Of a DNA stretch of 64,000 nucleotides, positions 25,222 to 40,300 are shown piece by piece. Below the pieces are notes generated by a model, which worked only from the letters and a program-made list of their open reading frames with translations, was not told where the DNA came from and ran no database searches. The stretch is from positions 30,913,858 to 30,977,857 of the forward strand of contig NC_083598.1 of assembly GCF_020882245.1 (NCBI RefSeq), read 5' to 3'. Source of the stretch: Rhopalosiphum padi. Lineage: Eukaryota; Arthropoda; Insecta; Hemiptera; Aphididae. Each line of letters begins with the position of its first letter. Positions within the stretch are counted from its first letter, which is position 1. A program made the translations under genes and the position numbers.

Positions 25222-25331
25222 TCAGTGACTTACAAAAGGCAGGGTGTAATACACCTTTCGGATTTCCTTCAATAACTTCCAACGGTAAATCCATGTTAAT
25301 AGTATAATTACTAGAACCATTAATACAATTT
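25222..25331 (-). other. Lerp: Lerp transmembrane helix and start of cytoplasmic tail
   Basis: In the phase set by the preceding exon this exon encodes a hydrophobic helix (IVLMVLVIILLTWIY), a basic stop-transfer stretch (RWKLLKEIRK) and VYYTLPF. YYTL fits the YxxPhi tyrosine sorting signal used by AP adaptors. After TLPF the sequence is both a perfect donor (GTAAGT) and an in-frame readthrough V-S-H-stop, so the tail either ends at 25222 or continues in an unrecognised exon toward 24.3 kb. An AATAAA on the minus strand at 25179-25184 favours an end here. Confidence 0.7.
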
Positions 25332-28300
25332 CTAAAAAAAAAAAAATTAAAGTTAATAGTACTTATATTATTACTTATTAATTATTAGTGATTACTATTT
25401 ACATAACTCGTGTTTTAATAATTAAATAATGAATATACTAGGTATATTACTATTAATATTTAAATTTGAAAGTAAATATTTATACAAGTTTAGTCGAAGT
25501 TAAATTTTTTTTTTTTAATATTCACACTTAAAGAAATATGGAAATATTACTTACACAGAATGTCGACTTTAAATTTTAAGATCCTCCCCACACCAATAGG
25601 TACTTTGGATATTTTACAAGGTTAAATATAAAAAATTTGAGGTACCTAGTTTATTTTAATAAGTTTATATTAGTTAAGCTAAAATATCCAAAGTAATTTG
25701 TGAGTAATTAATGTCCAAAAATACTAAGTATCCCAGATATAAAATAAGTACCTAAATACATATTTGATTATTTATTAAGAGAATAACGTAACCGCATGTG
25801 CTGTCTAACTGTCTTCGTCTTACTAATATACACCATAACAAATCGAGTTCAGCAGAATCAATTTTTAAGCTTTGCTTTATAGAAAGTAAATTTAATTATT
25901 ATTCAATTAAAAGGTAAAAATATTATCTAGAACATTACAAAAACTTTTATTGATGTTTTAATTTTAAACTGAGTTTTTCTATGTAAAATATTAGAACTTT
26001 AAAATACTGATAACTCACTTTAAAATTAAAATATTAATAAAAGCCTATATGGTACCCTAGATAATATTCTTACCTTAAAGTTTGATAATAGGCCAATTAA
26101 CTATAATATTAAAGCTAACAACATAAATTATAAAATGGATTCTGTTAAATACTAATTTGTTATATTGTACATTTAGTAAAACGGAGACAACACATACAGA
26201 TATAACGTCCTTCTAACTTTCTAAGTATTAAAAAATAATGATGATAATAGTAATAAGAAATTGTCTATAAAGTAAGTATTACCTATATAAAATGAAGAAC
26301 CAGACACAACTTCTTTTTTCATAGTTGGTATACCTATACAATTATCAGAAGTCACATATTTAACTAAATTATTTGTTATTAAACAATTATTTTTCATATA
26401 AAAATCATCAATGTTAATATTACTATAGATCTGTTGTGAAGAGTGTTCAATGTGTTTCAATTCTGTTACAATAAGTGTCATAGATTCATCAATTTGTTCT
26501 GTAGTTGATAAGATTAGTTCTTCTTTTTTAGTAATTTCTAAATTAATTTTTAAACTAGATTCAAATGATTTGTTATTTTCTGAGTATGGTGAGTACACAG
26601 ACAGCTGGTTTTCAACAGTAGTTGTAGTTGATATTGGAATTAAATGATATGTTTTACATATTTCTTCATTTGTGTGATCATTGAAATCCATACAACATAT
26701 ACCTTTCGAATATGTACCAATTCTTACTCCATTCTAAAAAAAAATTTACATTTTTATATATTTGAAATAAAATTATCAATTAAACAATAAATCTTATAAA
26801 TCTCTAACATCAAAACACACATTTGAGGTATTTTAAAAATCTAATTAACAATTATTGCTTTGTTCGTAGTTTCTAAGGTAGAAATTCAATGTAAAAAGTT
26901 GTTCAATACCATCATTTTAATTTTACAAAAATTGAATTAAATGTTTAATGCATGTTATTTTAAGATTTTTATGTATAAACGAGAATGAGATATTTTTTAT
27001 TATAATAACTTTCAGTAAAAAGATATTTATTGAATATGTTCAAGTAGCCTTTTTATCACCTCTAAAGTTTTAAATCCTTGCGGCCTTGCATAATTTCTTA
27101 AATATCTTTTTCCGAGCAAATTTTGAAAACTAATTTTGAAATTTATTTATATTGGTATCTCTGAGAGAAAAAATGTTATTCTAATGAGTAATGACATACT
27201 CTGCGTATCTGTGTATATGCTTTTAGTAATTAGTAAGTTTATACCAGAGCTTTGCATCAACTTAAATCTGTAAACCCCCTAAAAATCCTAAAAATAATCA
27301 AACACCCAAATGATTTTTTTTTTCATAACCCAAATAATTTTGTTTTTTGCAATCTTCATTTGATTATATAATTTTGTATGTATTTCTTGTGGTTAGTTAA
27401 ATTTTGTAGATAGTTTAATGGTATTAATAATACCATTTACAGGAAAAATTTTACAATCAATTATATACAAATTTAATAAATATTTTCTTGAAACTAAAAT
27501 CCGAAAAATAAACAGTTTGGTCTTAAACAAATGTTGTGCATTTGTGTTATATTTTATTATAAATAACATAAATTATTTATGATGCCTCCTTGGACAGCCT
27601 TCAATAAAAAATAGTATTTTGAACATTTGAACAACAGTATTAACCAACAATAATGGTTAATAATACCAGTGGATATACAGAGAGCGTACAGGGTGATTCT
27701 TTTATCATAAAACACTCATTATTTCAAAAAATATTCATGTTTTTGAAAACAATTTTTACATAGTTTCAAGTTGTTAAAAAACAACGTTTTTATTAAAAAA
27801 TTATAATTTTTTAAGTTTTTACTTTTTTGAATGACAACATAGTTTTAAATTTCATATTCCAAAGCAAAATAATTTTCTAAGTATTTTAATAAAAATCGAA
27901 TTTAGGTCGAGTAGTTAATGAGTTATATGTATTTAAAGTTAAGACAAATGGAGTAGTAGACAAACATTTTGCAGAGTAACTCTGTCCACTCCACTCTGCG
28001 CATCTAAACTTTAAATACTTATAACTCATAAACTGCTCGCTCTAAATTCGATTTTTATGTATCAAAATACTCAGAAAATTATTCTGCTTTAGAATATGAA
28101 ATTAAAACTCTATGTTGTCATTTAAAAAAGTAAAAACTTAAAAAAATATAGTGATAATATATAATTTTTTAATTAAAACGTTGTTTTTTAACAACTTGAA
28201 ACTATGTCAAATATTTTCAAAAACATGAATACTTTTGGAAATAATGAGTGTTTTATGTTAAAAGAATCATTCTGTAGAGGGGGTGGTTTAGGGGTTCACC

Positions 28301-31300
28301 TTTCCCCCTGAAATTTTCCTACCACTGAATAACACCCAAACGTTAGTTTAAATTTATTATTTCGTTATTTGTACACCCGAATACATCCAGCACCCAAAAC
28401 CCAAAACACTAATAAATGATTCGGGTACAAATCCCAGGTTTAAAAAACATTTGAAATAAGATTTATAATTTATATAAAATATGATAAACTAACATCTGTT
28501 GCTATGACATTAAATATTGATAAGTCTTCTGTTGATTTGGAACATGCAACAATAATGACCACATTTTTGAAATCTAAAAAAAAAAAAACATTTTTAAAAT
28601 ATTATAATTTTCATATTTATTTAATAAAGTAGTAATCATAAGATAATTCAAATTACGTTTATCATTTTTATTTTGAAAATTAGCAAGTAATTGTTTCTTA
28701 GATAAATCATACTCAAGGATCATATTTCCAAAAACTGTTGTTCCATTTAAAATGACGGTTCCATTGCATAAATTTACTTGGTAATTTGTTTTAGTTGAAT
28801 AATCAGTTAACTAAAAATAAAACATAATTTAAATAAATAAAATAATTGAGAGAAGGTAACAATAATTATTTTCTTTCTATAATCCTTGCATAAATTTGCA
28901 TTCAGTGATATCAAACCTTTTATTGTAAGCTTTAGTAATAGAGTTATCTTTTGATATACTATCTAACTTAAAATTAAGAGCATTGTACATTAGTTTTTCT
29001 ATACTTAAATTATTAAGCTAAATATCATAAAAAATGAAAGTAAGTACATACTCTATAATAAATGCATACAAAAATACAAAATAGTTATACACAAATAATG
29101 TATGTAATTTTAAGTTAGATGGTAGATCAATTCATCACTCAAGTACTAATAGCTTACAGCACAAGATAATTCTACTGAATGTAAATTTAATATGAGCACG
29201 TGGGTCTAAAAGAAAAACCAAATAGTGCCCAGACATTCTATTAATAATATATTTTTTACTTACAAAATTTGTAATTAGGTTTGATAAAGAATTTAAAAAA
29301 AAGTAATTTTTATTTTAAATAATTAATGATATTATTGAAATTTTAATTGAAGTACCTAAATATATATATTTAAAATGAAAAAAACAATATAAAATATAAA
29401 ATACCTACTTTATAAGTTTTAATAATGCCAAATTAATTTGTTAAAAATATTATTGGTATTTACCAAAGAAAAGCTTTAAACATTATATAGTTAATAGTTA
29501 TCTAACCTTGAATTCAAACTTTTTGTCTTAAAATTAAACAAGTTATATCAGAATATAATAACAATCAAACCTTACATAACGCTAAATCTATAATTAAAAT
29601 TATTTTGAACACATGACTAAGGTCATTATAACAAGGATTATCAAAATTAAATTAAATGAAAAACATCTTTCACTATGGCCTTCACCATCAGACATCTTGA
29701 GAAAAATAAAAACCTCCATCAACATAATGTATACCTATTGGCTATTAGACATACTTCAATAATCCACCAGTATCTAATGAAGAGAGAAGTATCTTCTATA
29801 TGTGTCAATTGTGGCATACCCTTCAAAGCTTTATGATCAAACACATCTGATCTGATGATCGTAATGCCTTACATTAGACACAAAGAGACAAGAAATAGGA
29901 ATATCTAATATTCAGAAGCCCTTTACCAGGACAACTTAAAATTCATGATAAGCTTAATTATTAAATACAATTTAATAAATGTACATAATGTAGTTATGGT
30001 CATAACAGCCGAGGCTTTATTGAATATTAAAAAATATAATACAAAATAGTAATAAAAAAACTTCTACAGTTAACCTAAAATCATTAAAAATTATGAAAAC
30101 GGTGTCATACAACTAAAACTAAAAATGTGGATACTGGTGGAAATCCAACTATGATATAGAGTTAACTAAGGGACTCATTATTTTGTGATAAAAATTATAT
30201 AACTTATAATCGATTTTCATATTATTATTATTTTAAAATGATCATTGTAAAATTTAAATACAAAATAGATTATAATATGAACATAATGTAAATATCTGGT
30301 TTTTCTATTGCATGTTTTTTTATTTTTGGGGAATTAAAAGAAAATTGATTATTATTGATCTATTTCTATAGCAATATGAAAAATTCACTTTACAAATCAA
30401 AATATATATATTTTAATTTTAATTTCTGTTTCAAATCCAATCACACAATTGCATAACTTGATAATTATCCAGTTTTATTTATAAAATATTTAATAAATAA
30501 TAACTATTATATTATCAAAATAAAAATCTAAGTCAAGTGCATTTTTAAATTGTTTTAATGCATTATAATCTGACCTCTGCTTATAAAAATAAGTTTCAAA
30601 CTTACATTATTAATAATTAAAATATTATTAAAATCTATGATTGTATTGTTTTTAACATTTTGACTAGGTCTTTTAATCGTTGCTGCACACATATCCTTAT
30701 CAAATTCAACCACCAATTTTCTGCTGCATACAAGACTAGTTTTCCATTCAAATTGTAATGTGCAATTGTTACCAGAGACCTTTAATATTGGTTTTTCCTG
30801 TATTGTTATAAATAAACAAAAAAATGTTTTACAAAAATCAATGAGAATATTAAATAGGTATGTCACTAATTTAATTATGATTTTATACTTCAGTTTCAGT
30901 AATGTCACACAGTAATGTAATTTTTGTAGAATATTGACGCGTTTTAGATAATTTTGATGTTGAATCTAAACATTTATCACCATTTTTAAAATCTATTTCA
31001 ACAATATCCTGCACATAACTTTTTATTGGTGTTACTTGATAACCAATATTCTAAAAAATATAAGCAATGAACAAGTTAATGGAAGCGAATAATTTATCTA
31101 ACAATAATTTAAACTAAAAATAATAGAAATACTAAATTTTTTTCAATAAATAAAAAAGTGTCCAAATTTTATTTTTACATTTTTATATTATAATTAAATT
31201 AGAAAATTAAGGATTTTTCTCAAATCAAAATCATCAATTTTACTTTAAATTTTGTGTAAATCTATGAATGTATTGATTTTACAAGAATGTGTATTTTTTG

Positions 31301-34300
31301 TTTTTTTTATTTTTAAATACAGTAAAACCCCAGTAATCCGGACCTCATTAGTCCGGACAGCCGTTTATAATATGTAAATAAACCAGTCGTACGAAAATTA
31401 CGCTAGTTTTCACCGTAGATTAAAATAAACATGAAAACGAGTTCTACAAATTTCCTATAAATGCGGGTTATTGCGATAATATATTTATCAATACCAATTG
31501 CCATTAAAGTTATCCAATTGTAATCCATTTATATATATATATATGTACCTCAATATTATATACAATAATATATTCAATATTATAATAAATATAATAATAT
31601 ATGGTTTAATAAAATATGCAATAAAATTTTTATAAATTTACGATTTTTGGTTATTTTGTTTAATCCGGACTTTCATTAATTCGGACAACCTAGAGCCCCA
31701 ATTAGTCCGGATTACTGAGGTTCTACTGTACATCAATTTTCAACTTGAGAAGTGGTTTTGGATAAAAAATTGGATCAAGTTTTTACTTTAGAGAGATTAA
31801 TATCAAAAATTTCTAGTACCTACTTTTTTTTTATAATCAAGAAAACAAAAAAAAAGATTAAAAATAAATGGGAAATTTTACACTAAACCAGATTTTTTTA
31901 TTTTACATAGGGTATTTTATCATAGAAACTAATTGTTGCCATTTATTTTATCATTGTCTATACATGGCATAATTTTTAAATATATTTTAGCTGATTATAG
32001 ACAGTTACATTTTTTGATTTTATATAGTTGTTTTTATAAATGCCAATAAAAAATATATGAATGGGTAAAAATGCTAGAAAATTATAATGGTACATAAATG
32101 GTTCATTTCACAGTTATAAAATATCAAAAATCTATAGATTCAGTATTTTTTTAATGTTTCAAGGATAAAGTTTTGACAAAATTCTTATTAATTGAGAAAA
32201 TCAGTAAATAATTTTATAGATTTAATTTTATACATATTTTTTGTTTTAATACTTAAGATTTTAAGAAAATTTAACATAAGGTTTATTATTTTACCTTTTC
32301 CAACCTATGCTTAAAAAAATAAATCTACGTAAAACCAAATCAATTTTTTATGAGCATTTGAAGTTCAAATTTTACATAGGATATTATTCGGTAAAATAAT
32401 TATTTCTCCTCAAACAATTTTTGATACTTTGTTATACTCAAAAAAATAACAGTAGATACTTGCAACTTTTAGCAAATAACATTTTCACTATATGATAACA
32501 TTTTCAAAATATTTCTCTGTTTAAGTTATAGGTATAACAAATTTTCAATTCTTATAGTTTTCTTTCACTGTTGATAAAAATTATTCGCTGGGTCAGAATT
32601 CTTGAAAATTTATCATAAGATCGTACATAAGTTACTTTAATATCTGTATAAGAATATTAAAAATACATATGCACAATTTTTTTTAAATACATTTGAATTT
32701 AGAATTTTGAAAATTTTTTTAAAAATCGCATATATTTGCAATGGTTAAGTTATAAGATAGAAATTCATACAAATCTATTATTTTTATATCTACATTTTTT
32801 TACAATATAATAACAAGATTAATTTTTTATTATTATTTTTACTTAAAATTTTCACTACTACTACTTTTAATATACGAGTATTTTTATGAATTTTACTATA
32901 CCTACACAATTGCATTATTTGTATTTCTTTTAATATATTATTACTTATGACAGATAGAAAATGAAAAACACATAGGCACACTGCACACTGCACAGCCATA
33001 TAAAATCAATACACCCAACTCTGAATCTAATAATAATATATTATTATAGATCAGTTTATTCTAATAATGCTGATAAAGTGATAACACAAAATTGGTTTTA
33101 AATAAATGCAAAATTGCTATGTTGCAAGTTTGTAATATGGATACATGTAGACAATACATGCTAATGAGACATTAGACTCAGTATCCTCTTAAGAATATTG
33201 AAAACAAAACCAAAAAAATTTGAAGAAAAAAAAAACTAACAAAACCAAAACTGTTAAAATGTATGATCATTTTTAACCATACCCACTTGGAATTAAAAAT
33301 TATTCATAATTCAATTTATTATATTTATATAATATTTACTTATTAGATTTTTTTTACTTACATAACTTATATTGTTAACTTGCATTATTCCTCCAATACC
33401 TTTTGTTCCAGGAATACATATGTTAATAAAATACTTTATTCCATTAATATTAACTATATGAGTTCCTTTTATTGGTGTTAAATCATACAAACTCACATTG
33501 CATTCCAACTATAATACATTAACACAATAAAACATGTATAAGTCCAATGACTTACTGTATTTTGCATGGTACAATTATTTTTCTAGCAGAACTAATTACT
33601 ATAATTCATATTTACATATTTTTTATTATTTTGTAATTTTAAATTAGATAGTTATCGGTTATTACTTGAAGATTAACTTTACTTATTATATTTATTTTAT
33701 TTTATAAGGCTTACCTTACAGTATATTCTATAGATTATTTAGTTTATTTTAAAATTAACAAAAAATAAAATGATTTTGGTTCTGTAAACGTCTTAATATT
33801 TAAAATATCTGAGGGGGGAAGGAAGACTCCCCCCCCTGTAAATACGCCACTACTTGTTTTTATTTAACCAAATAGCATAATTATTTATTGTGTAATAAAA
33901 TAACTTATAATATATTAAATAAAAATATACAAACTTTTTCATCACACATTTCTGGATTAATACTGAGGACAGTAGTTGTACAATGATGTTTTTGAATTGT
34001 TGGTAATTGTAACTCATACCCACAATAAAACATAAACCTTATTTGTACTGTTGTATTTTTATCTTCATCACAAGTTATGTTACTGTTATGATTAAAATAC
34101 AAGTTGTTGTGCAAAGTATATACATTTTTTTGTTCGTTAACAAACAAAATTATAGTTCTACCATGTGGAAATTCATTATTCACACTAATTTCTGTAAAAT
34201 ATAATCATAATTTAAAATCATGAGGTATTCCAGCTATGCGCTTAATATTGCAGGCCCCCCTCATGAGTTCACTCCTATATAAACTCAGTTTCATTAGTTG

Positions 34301-37300
34301 ATCATGGATACAAAACTAAATTAACTTCTATTAAAAAAAAAACTTAATGGCATACTGATTCTGATATTTCAACTTAAGTTTAAAATACCTTCCTGCATCA
34401 TGAGTCGTACTGTTCCATTCCACATCCCCATTTGCTATTCTAATGTTGAAAAAAACCAACCACTCTATTAATGTATGTTGCAAGATAATTTGAATCCCTC
34501 CTTTTCACTTTCTTAAATATTAAATTGTTTATATTTGATTAATTTCCCCTCTTTCCAGTTTATGTTTAATTATTTATTTATAATTTAATAGTACTTTTTC
34601 TTATTAATTATTTATGGTACTAATTAATAAAATAAAATGATCATTCATAATATGGCATTGCTAATTGTGTTTCAAGTTTTACCTGAATTACAATTGACAT
34701 CATTCTTATTTTTGGGACAAATATATGTAGTATAGCTTAATCCATCAATTGATATAGTTGATTTTAATGTACTATCATTTTTTATTATTTCTCTTTTTTT
34801 AATATGTTGACGATTAGAGCATACCAATGGTGTAAACCATTGGAATATATACTTATAATTTTCTTCAACAGTTAATATTGGACCCTAAATAAAGAAAAAA
34901 AAAGAAATTATTGTTACAATAATGATTTATAAATAACGCCTAAATTAAATGAAAGAGATATTTTCAATTTTTTAATATTATATAAAATAAATGTACTTTA
35001 TATATCATACATTTTGTTTAGAAAGTAAAAATATTTCAAGTAATTACATTATTTTGATTTGAACATATAAATTCAATAACTGAAGAAACTTTGTGGCCAT
35101 TATAAAAACCATCGATCATTTCTAATATAATTTTATTTCCTATTTTATAAGGGCTCTTCTTCACATCACCAAGATTTTTGTATCTGAAATAGTAATCAGA
35201 TTAAAATAAACATAGATATATAATTATTTTTATTTACTACACATTAATTATAATATTAAATAACTCTTACCGGTCAGAATATAATAAATTATTATGGTCA
35301 ACTAAACAAACACCACTATTGAATTGACAATTTACAGCATTAATATCATTATTAATAACAGAATGACAAACATTTAAAATAATTGTTGTCTTTTGGCTGG
35401 TGGTAATTTCATAGTTACTACTAAATTTAGTTAATTTACTGAGATCAAAAACATTTCCCAATTTATCATCAACAGTGCAGTTAATTTTTAACGGTTGTGT
35501 ACAAGCATGTTTTGTATATATGGTGAATTCAAAAGTGCATTCATCAAAGTCCTAATAAATAAAAAATAGAGTATTATTTAAAAATGCAATACCTAGTACC
35601 TACCCTCTTCGAATTAGTTAATATGTTCATAATACTTTTATTATGTAAATATTAAAAATACTTTTTGTATATCACGCTTACTTTTTATAATTTTTCAGCT
35701 GGAAATTGTAATAGTAACATTTTTAGTTTAAAAGACATTTTCACTTTTAAATTTCAAGTAGTTCTAAATATTAGATGATATTTAAAATTATTTTGTAAGT
35801 ATTTGTACTTAAAATAAAAACAAATTAAATTCCTTAAAAATTAGTTTTAAAAACTAAATTTATAAGCAAATGTTTCAAGTTTTTAAATTTATTAGTTTTA
35901 ACAAATTTATAATGGATTTACTATTTAGCTTTGCTCAGAATATTTTTTTTTTTAAATTTTATTTTAAAATTCATTACCACAAAGTGATCCAAGTACTATA
36001 TTATCAGGGTCGGCCTGGGTACCTGAGGGCCCAGGCAGGAATTATTTTCTGGAGCCCAATAATAATTTTAAACTGTATTTTGGGGTAACACAGTACAGGG
36101 GCCCAGGAACTATAATACGGCAAGGGCCCAGGCAGGAATCCCGGCCCTCCGGCCCTGGCCAGGCCGACCTTGTATATTATCTTACCAGACAAATTAAAGT
36201 TGTCGTTCTACAATTATTGTTATTTCTAAGATATCAATGTTAATTTTGATCAATACTAACCTTTTTGAAATCAATCCATTTTGAATCTAAGTAATCACAT
36301 ACAAATCTAACAATAGTATAACTATTAGGTCCCTGCTCGTTATTAACACATTTTTCTCCATGCATGGATATATAGATGGAACCATTATCAAACACTATTT
36401 GTTCAGTAAATAGTCCTATGTTCAATTCATTTCCGTCCATTGACCAGCAAGCGGCTGAATCTAAAATACCATTACATGGTTCTTGCAATGGACTACAAAT
36501 ACTAAACCGAAATGATGCGTTATCTTCTATTTCTTTTTTAAAAGTCTGATTTTTCAAATTGCTAACATTGTACACAATATGAGAATACTGTGGATGTGTA
36601 ACCATGCACTGATCTTTTCTCTCAAACTTCATAATAAAATAAAAAAGTTTAAAAAAATATGTATACATTTTTAAATTTATAATTACCAATATTTCACACG
36701 CTTTAGGGGTTTTCCAATTAAATACATGGATACACAAAGTGAAATTTGTTGATTCATGTATGAGTATTGACTCACCAGAACAAGTTAAATTAATAACTGT
36801 TGACCACTTCAAAAAATTACTGCAATTATCTCCATCTGCCAATATTTTAAACAGAAATTATTTAACACAAAGTGATCATATAAAGTGAAAATTGAAAATA
36901 AATATTTTAAGAAAACTAATCAAATAATTAATTATTTTACCTGTGTAATTTATTATTATTGAATTTCCGTTATAGTATGGACCAATTTGAGTTGACCCAA
37001 TGGAAATTCCTTTACCTGAACTATCCACATAACAAGCCGAAGTTTTACCTCCAACTTAACAAACATTTTTTTTTATATTTTTAACACATTTCTTTTACAA
37101 AGAATATTTTTATACTTAATGTATTATGCATTCAAACCTTTACATGAAGTTGGAATTTGTCTATCATATACATTTAAATATCCACAAATATTTAAGTAAA
37201 AAATTCCACCATTGTTTTCATTAATAATTTTCCAATTGTCTACTCGTTTGTGTAAAGGTTTTAAATTGAAACGAGCCGTATAATTAGTAATTACCTATAA

Positions 37301-40300
37301 AAGGAATAATAAAAATAATTTATATTATTAAAAATACTAGGTTAATTTTTTTCATTAATACTCAATGCAATCAAATTAAAATAATAGTTAAAAAAATATG
37401 TATATAACTAATGATTTGATTTATTATATATTTTATAATAGAATTAATTAATTAGTAAGTAGAAATAGGAAAAAATTAATCTTTAATATGGCTTAATAAT
37501 AAAATTGGTCCTGTCTTAGCGTCTAACATACATGGATATATATTATTAGCATAAATTAAAAACCAATGAGATATTCCATTGATTGTATTAACATAGTTGA
37601 AATTAAAGTATCTTAAAAGTTACCTACCCAAAAGTTCACAAGTTTTTAATATTCTGTTATTAAATATTTGCATTATTTATACTCATAAAACTAATTAACC
37701 ATTTTTCCACAAGAAGCTGTGTATGATGTGCATGATGTAAAATATATTTATATTTACCTAACCTAACCTTACAATTACTCTTTCCGCAATTGTTTAAGTG
37801 TAAAAATACCTATTATAAAATATTTAAAGATAATAATATTTTAGAGATTACCTAACATCTGTTTTTGAATAATTAAAGTATGTCTTGATGAATTTAATGT
37901 ACAACAAAATCTTTTATTTTTTAAATACATAATAGTAAGTTTTTTAGTATGCACAATTTTGAAAACAGATTTGAGATTGCTTCGAAATATTGTTTACTTT
38001 GAATTTTGTTATTCTATTTGCCATACAGCCCCCCGTACAAATATTTTTACACTATAAAATTGGTGGTGCAATATCATAATATTTCAAACTTCTATAATTT
38101 ATATACAAGATGGTTCATTATACATACTTACTGCTCACCCCCTTTTTTTCTTTAATAATTTAGTTATTCAAAATCAGAATTTTTAGAATTTTCAATTATA
38201 GTTTAGACCAGCCACCAGGTATGGGCAAAGTACGACCTGCGGGCTGACTCCGGCCCGCGAAAGTATTTAATCCGGCCTACCGAAGGTCCATCGATATGGA
38301 TAGTATATGGCCTGTATAGTATAAAAGTATAGTATTATATGATTCAAAATTTCTTAAACTTTGTGGCCCTCATTAAAAAAGTTTGCCCACCACTGTTTTA
38401 GACTATATTTTCAGATTTTTAAAATTGTTTGTAGGTACTGCTTAAGGAGTAGATATAAGAGTAGAGATATAAACTACTGTTTCTCAAATGAAAATGTCCC
38501 TTTACTAGTGTAAATTAATTAGCAGATAAATCTTCTAAAAATGAACCCATTCAAATCGAAATTTAAATGAGTACTTTTTGAGTTATTTAACTTTGAATGC
38601 TAAAGATAATTAGTTCATGATAATGAGTTTGGAAGGTATGCGAGTTATGACAATTTTAATGATTTAAATTAATCTAATAATATTTATAATTTTTAAAAAT
38701 AGTCCAAGTTTAATAAATACTAGATTAAATACTGCATCTATTTTATATTTTAGTAAAACTATTATTGTCAACATTTGTTAGTATGAATATTTCAATCACT
38801 GAGAAATTACTTATTCAAATTTTGAATTATGTACATCAAAACTAAAAAAAAAATTATCTAATAAATAATTTACAATAAAGAAAAGACATACTCATTTAAA
38901 AACAAAAGTTTCACACATTACACACCTTTAGTACAAAAATCTCAAGAATTTGAAAATATGGTCTTTAAGTATATTATATAAAAACTATAAAAATTAAAAT
39001 TTGAATAAACTGATAATCAAAAAAAAAACATTGAAAATGAGCATGCTTGGTGAATCTCCTTGTATAAAAAAATTAAAGTATCTTCATTTGTCTTCAATAA
39101 GCTTAAAAATTACAAGCACATTTTACATTAAGTTATATCAATAGATATAACTAGATTCCTTGAAACTCAAAAGGTGTATGTAGCTTATTTTTTCAATCTC
39201 TAGATTGCCATAGTGTGGACCACACATGAATATTTTTGCTCACAAAAATCAAATATCGTTTTGTTGATTTATATGGTAACCATTGGTTATAGACTATATT
39301 ATTATGATAATTAATAATTAGTAAAAATATGGAATACCTATAAAATATTTATAAATATTAAATATAGTAAATAAAAAAAGAGGAAAACCATAAAATTAAT
39401 CAATTTAGTTCTGTTTGTATTATGTGATAACACTTTTAACTGAAGAAAAATGAAATACAATAGAAAGTTAAATTAATTTTAACATGAGCAAAGTCGATTA
39501 ATACAGCTAGTATTAATAGTATATAGCAATCTTTGAATTACGAAAAAAATTTTTATAACATTCCATTTGAGTAAAACTCAGGCATATTCTGTTTAATATT
39601 GTTTATAATTTTTAATCAAAATGTTCATTATATTTGAAATTGTATTCTACTATAAATGTACAATTTCAATATTTTATTATATATTAAACTTTTCTTACCT
39701 ACTTAAAAAAAATCCATACAAAATAATACTTTAAAAAAATATAAAGGTAAAATTAATTTGGTATACAGTAAAAATATTTAAGGTCAGAATTAATAAAAAA
39801 TTTTAAAAATGCTCACTTCACATGATACCATTCTTGGTATACAAACAGCAGATGTAGCAACTTCAAAATATGCAATGTTAGGAGAAATTTTTTTACCATG
39901 ATAATTTTCTTCATTTAAAAATGTTGGTTTTGTATTTTCAGGTACTATATTTTCATCACATTTAAAAATTAATTCAATTCTTCTACCTTCTATTATATCA
40001 AATTGTTTAAATTAAAAAAAAATGAAATTGAATAAACATTTCTTTTTACTATACAAACTTTTATTTTTAGAAGCTCTTTCGTGTTGGATCAATTTTAAGC
40101 TTTTACTATTTGTATCATAAAGAAGTTCGTCATTTGCATATTTTCCTACAGCATAGACTTTAGGATTTCTGATATCAGTTATATCACATATTGTAGTGAT
40201 ATTACCACCACATTTGTTGTTGTCAGTTAGACGGCCACAGATATTGAGCTCAAATTTGCGATTTTGGTTTTCTACCAAATAGTTATTGGTTAAACGGCGT

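Noticed and set aside
28854..29015. Possible extra Lerp exon on the minus strand encoding an LNNLSIEKLMYNALN-like stretch
   Set aside because: It has an acceptor but no donor before a TAG stop. The exons on either side (30797-30606 and 28810-28657) already join in phase 0 with a sensible MRH repeat.
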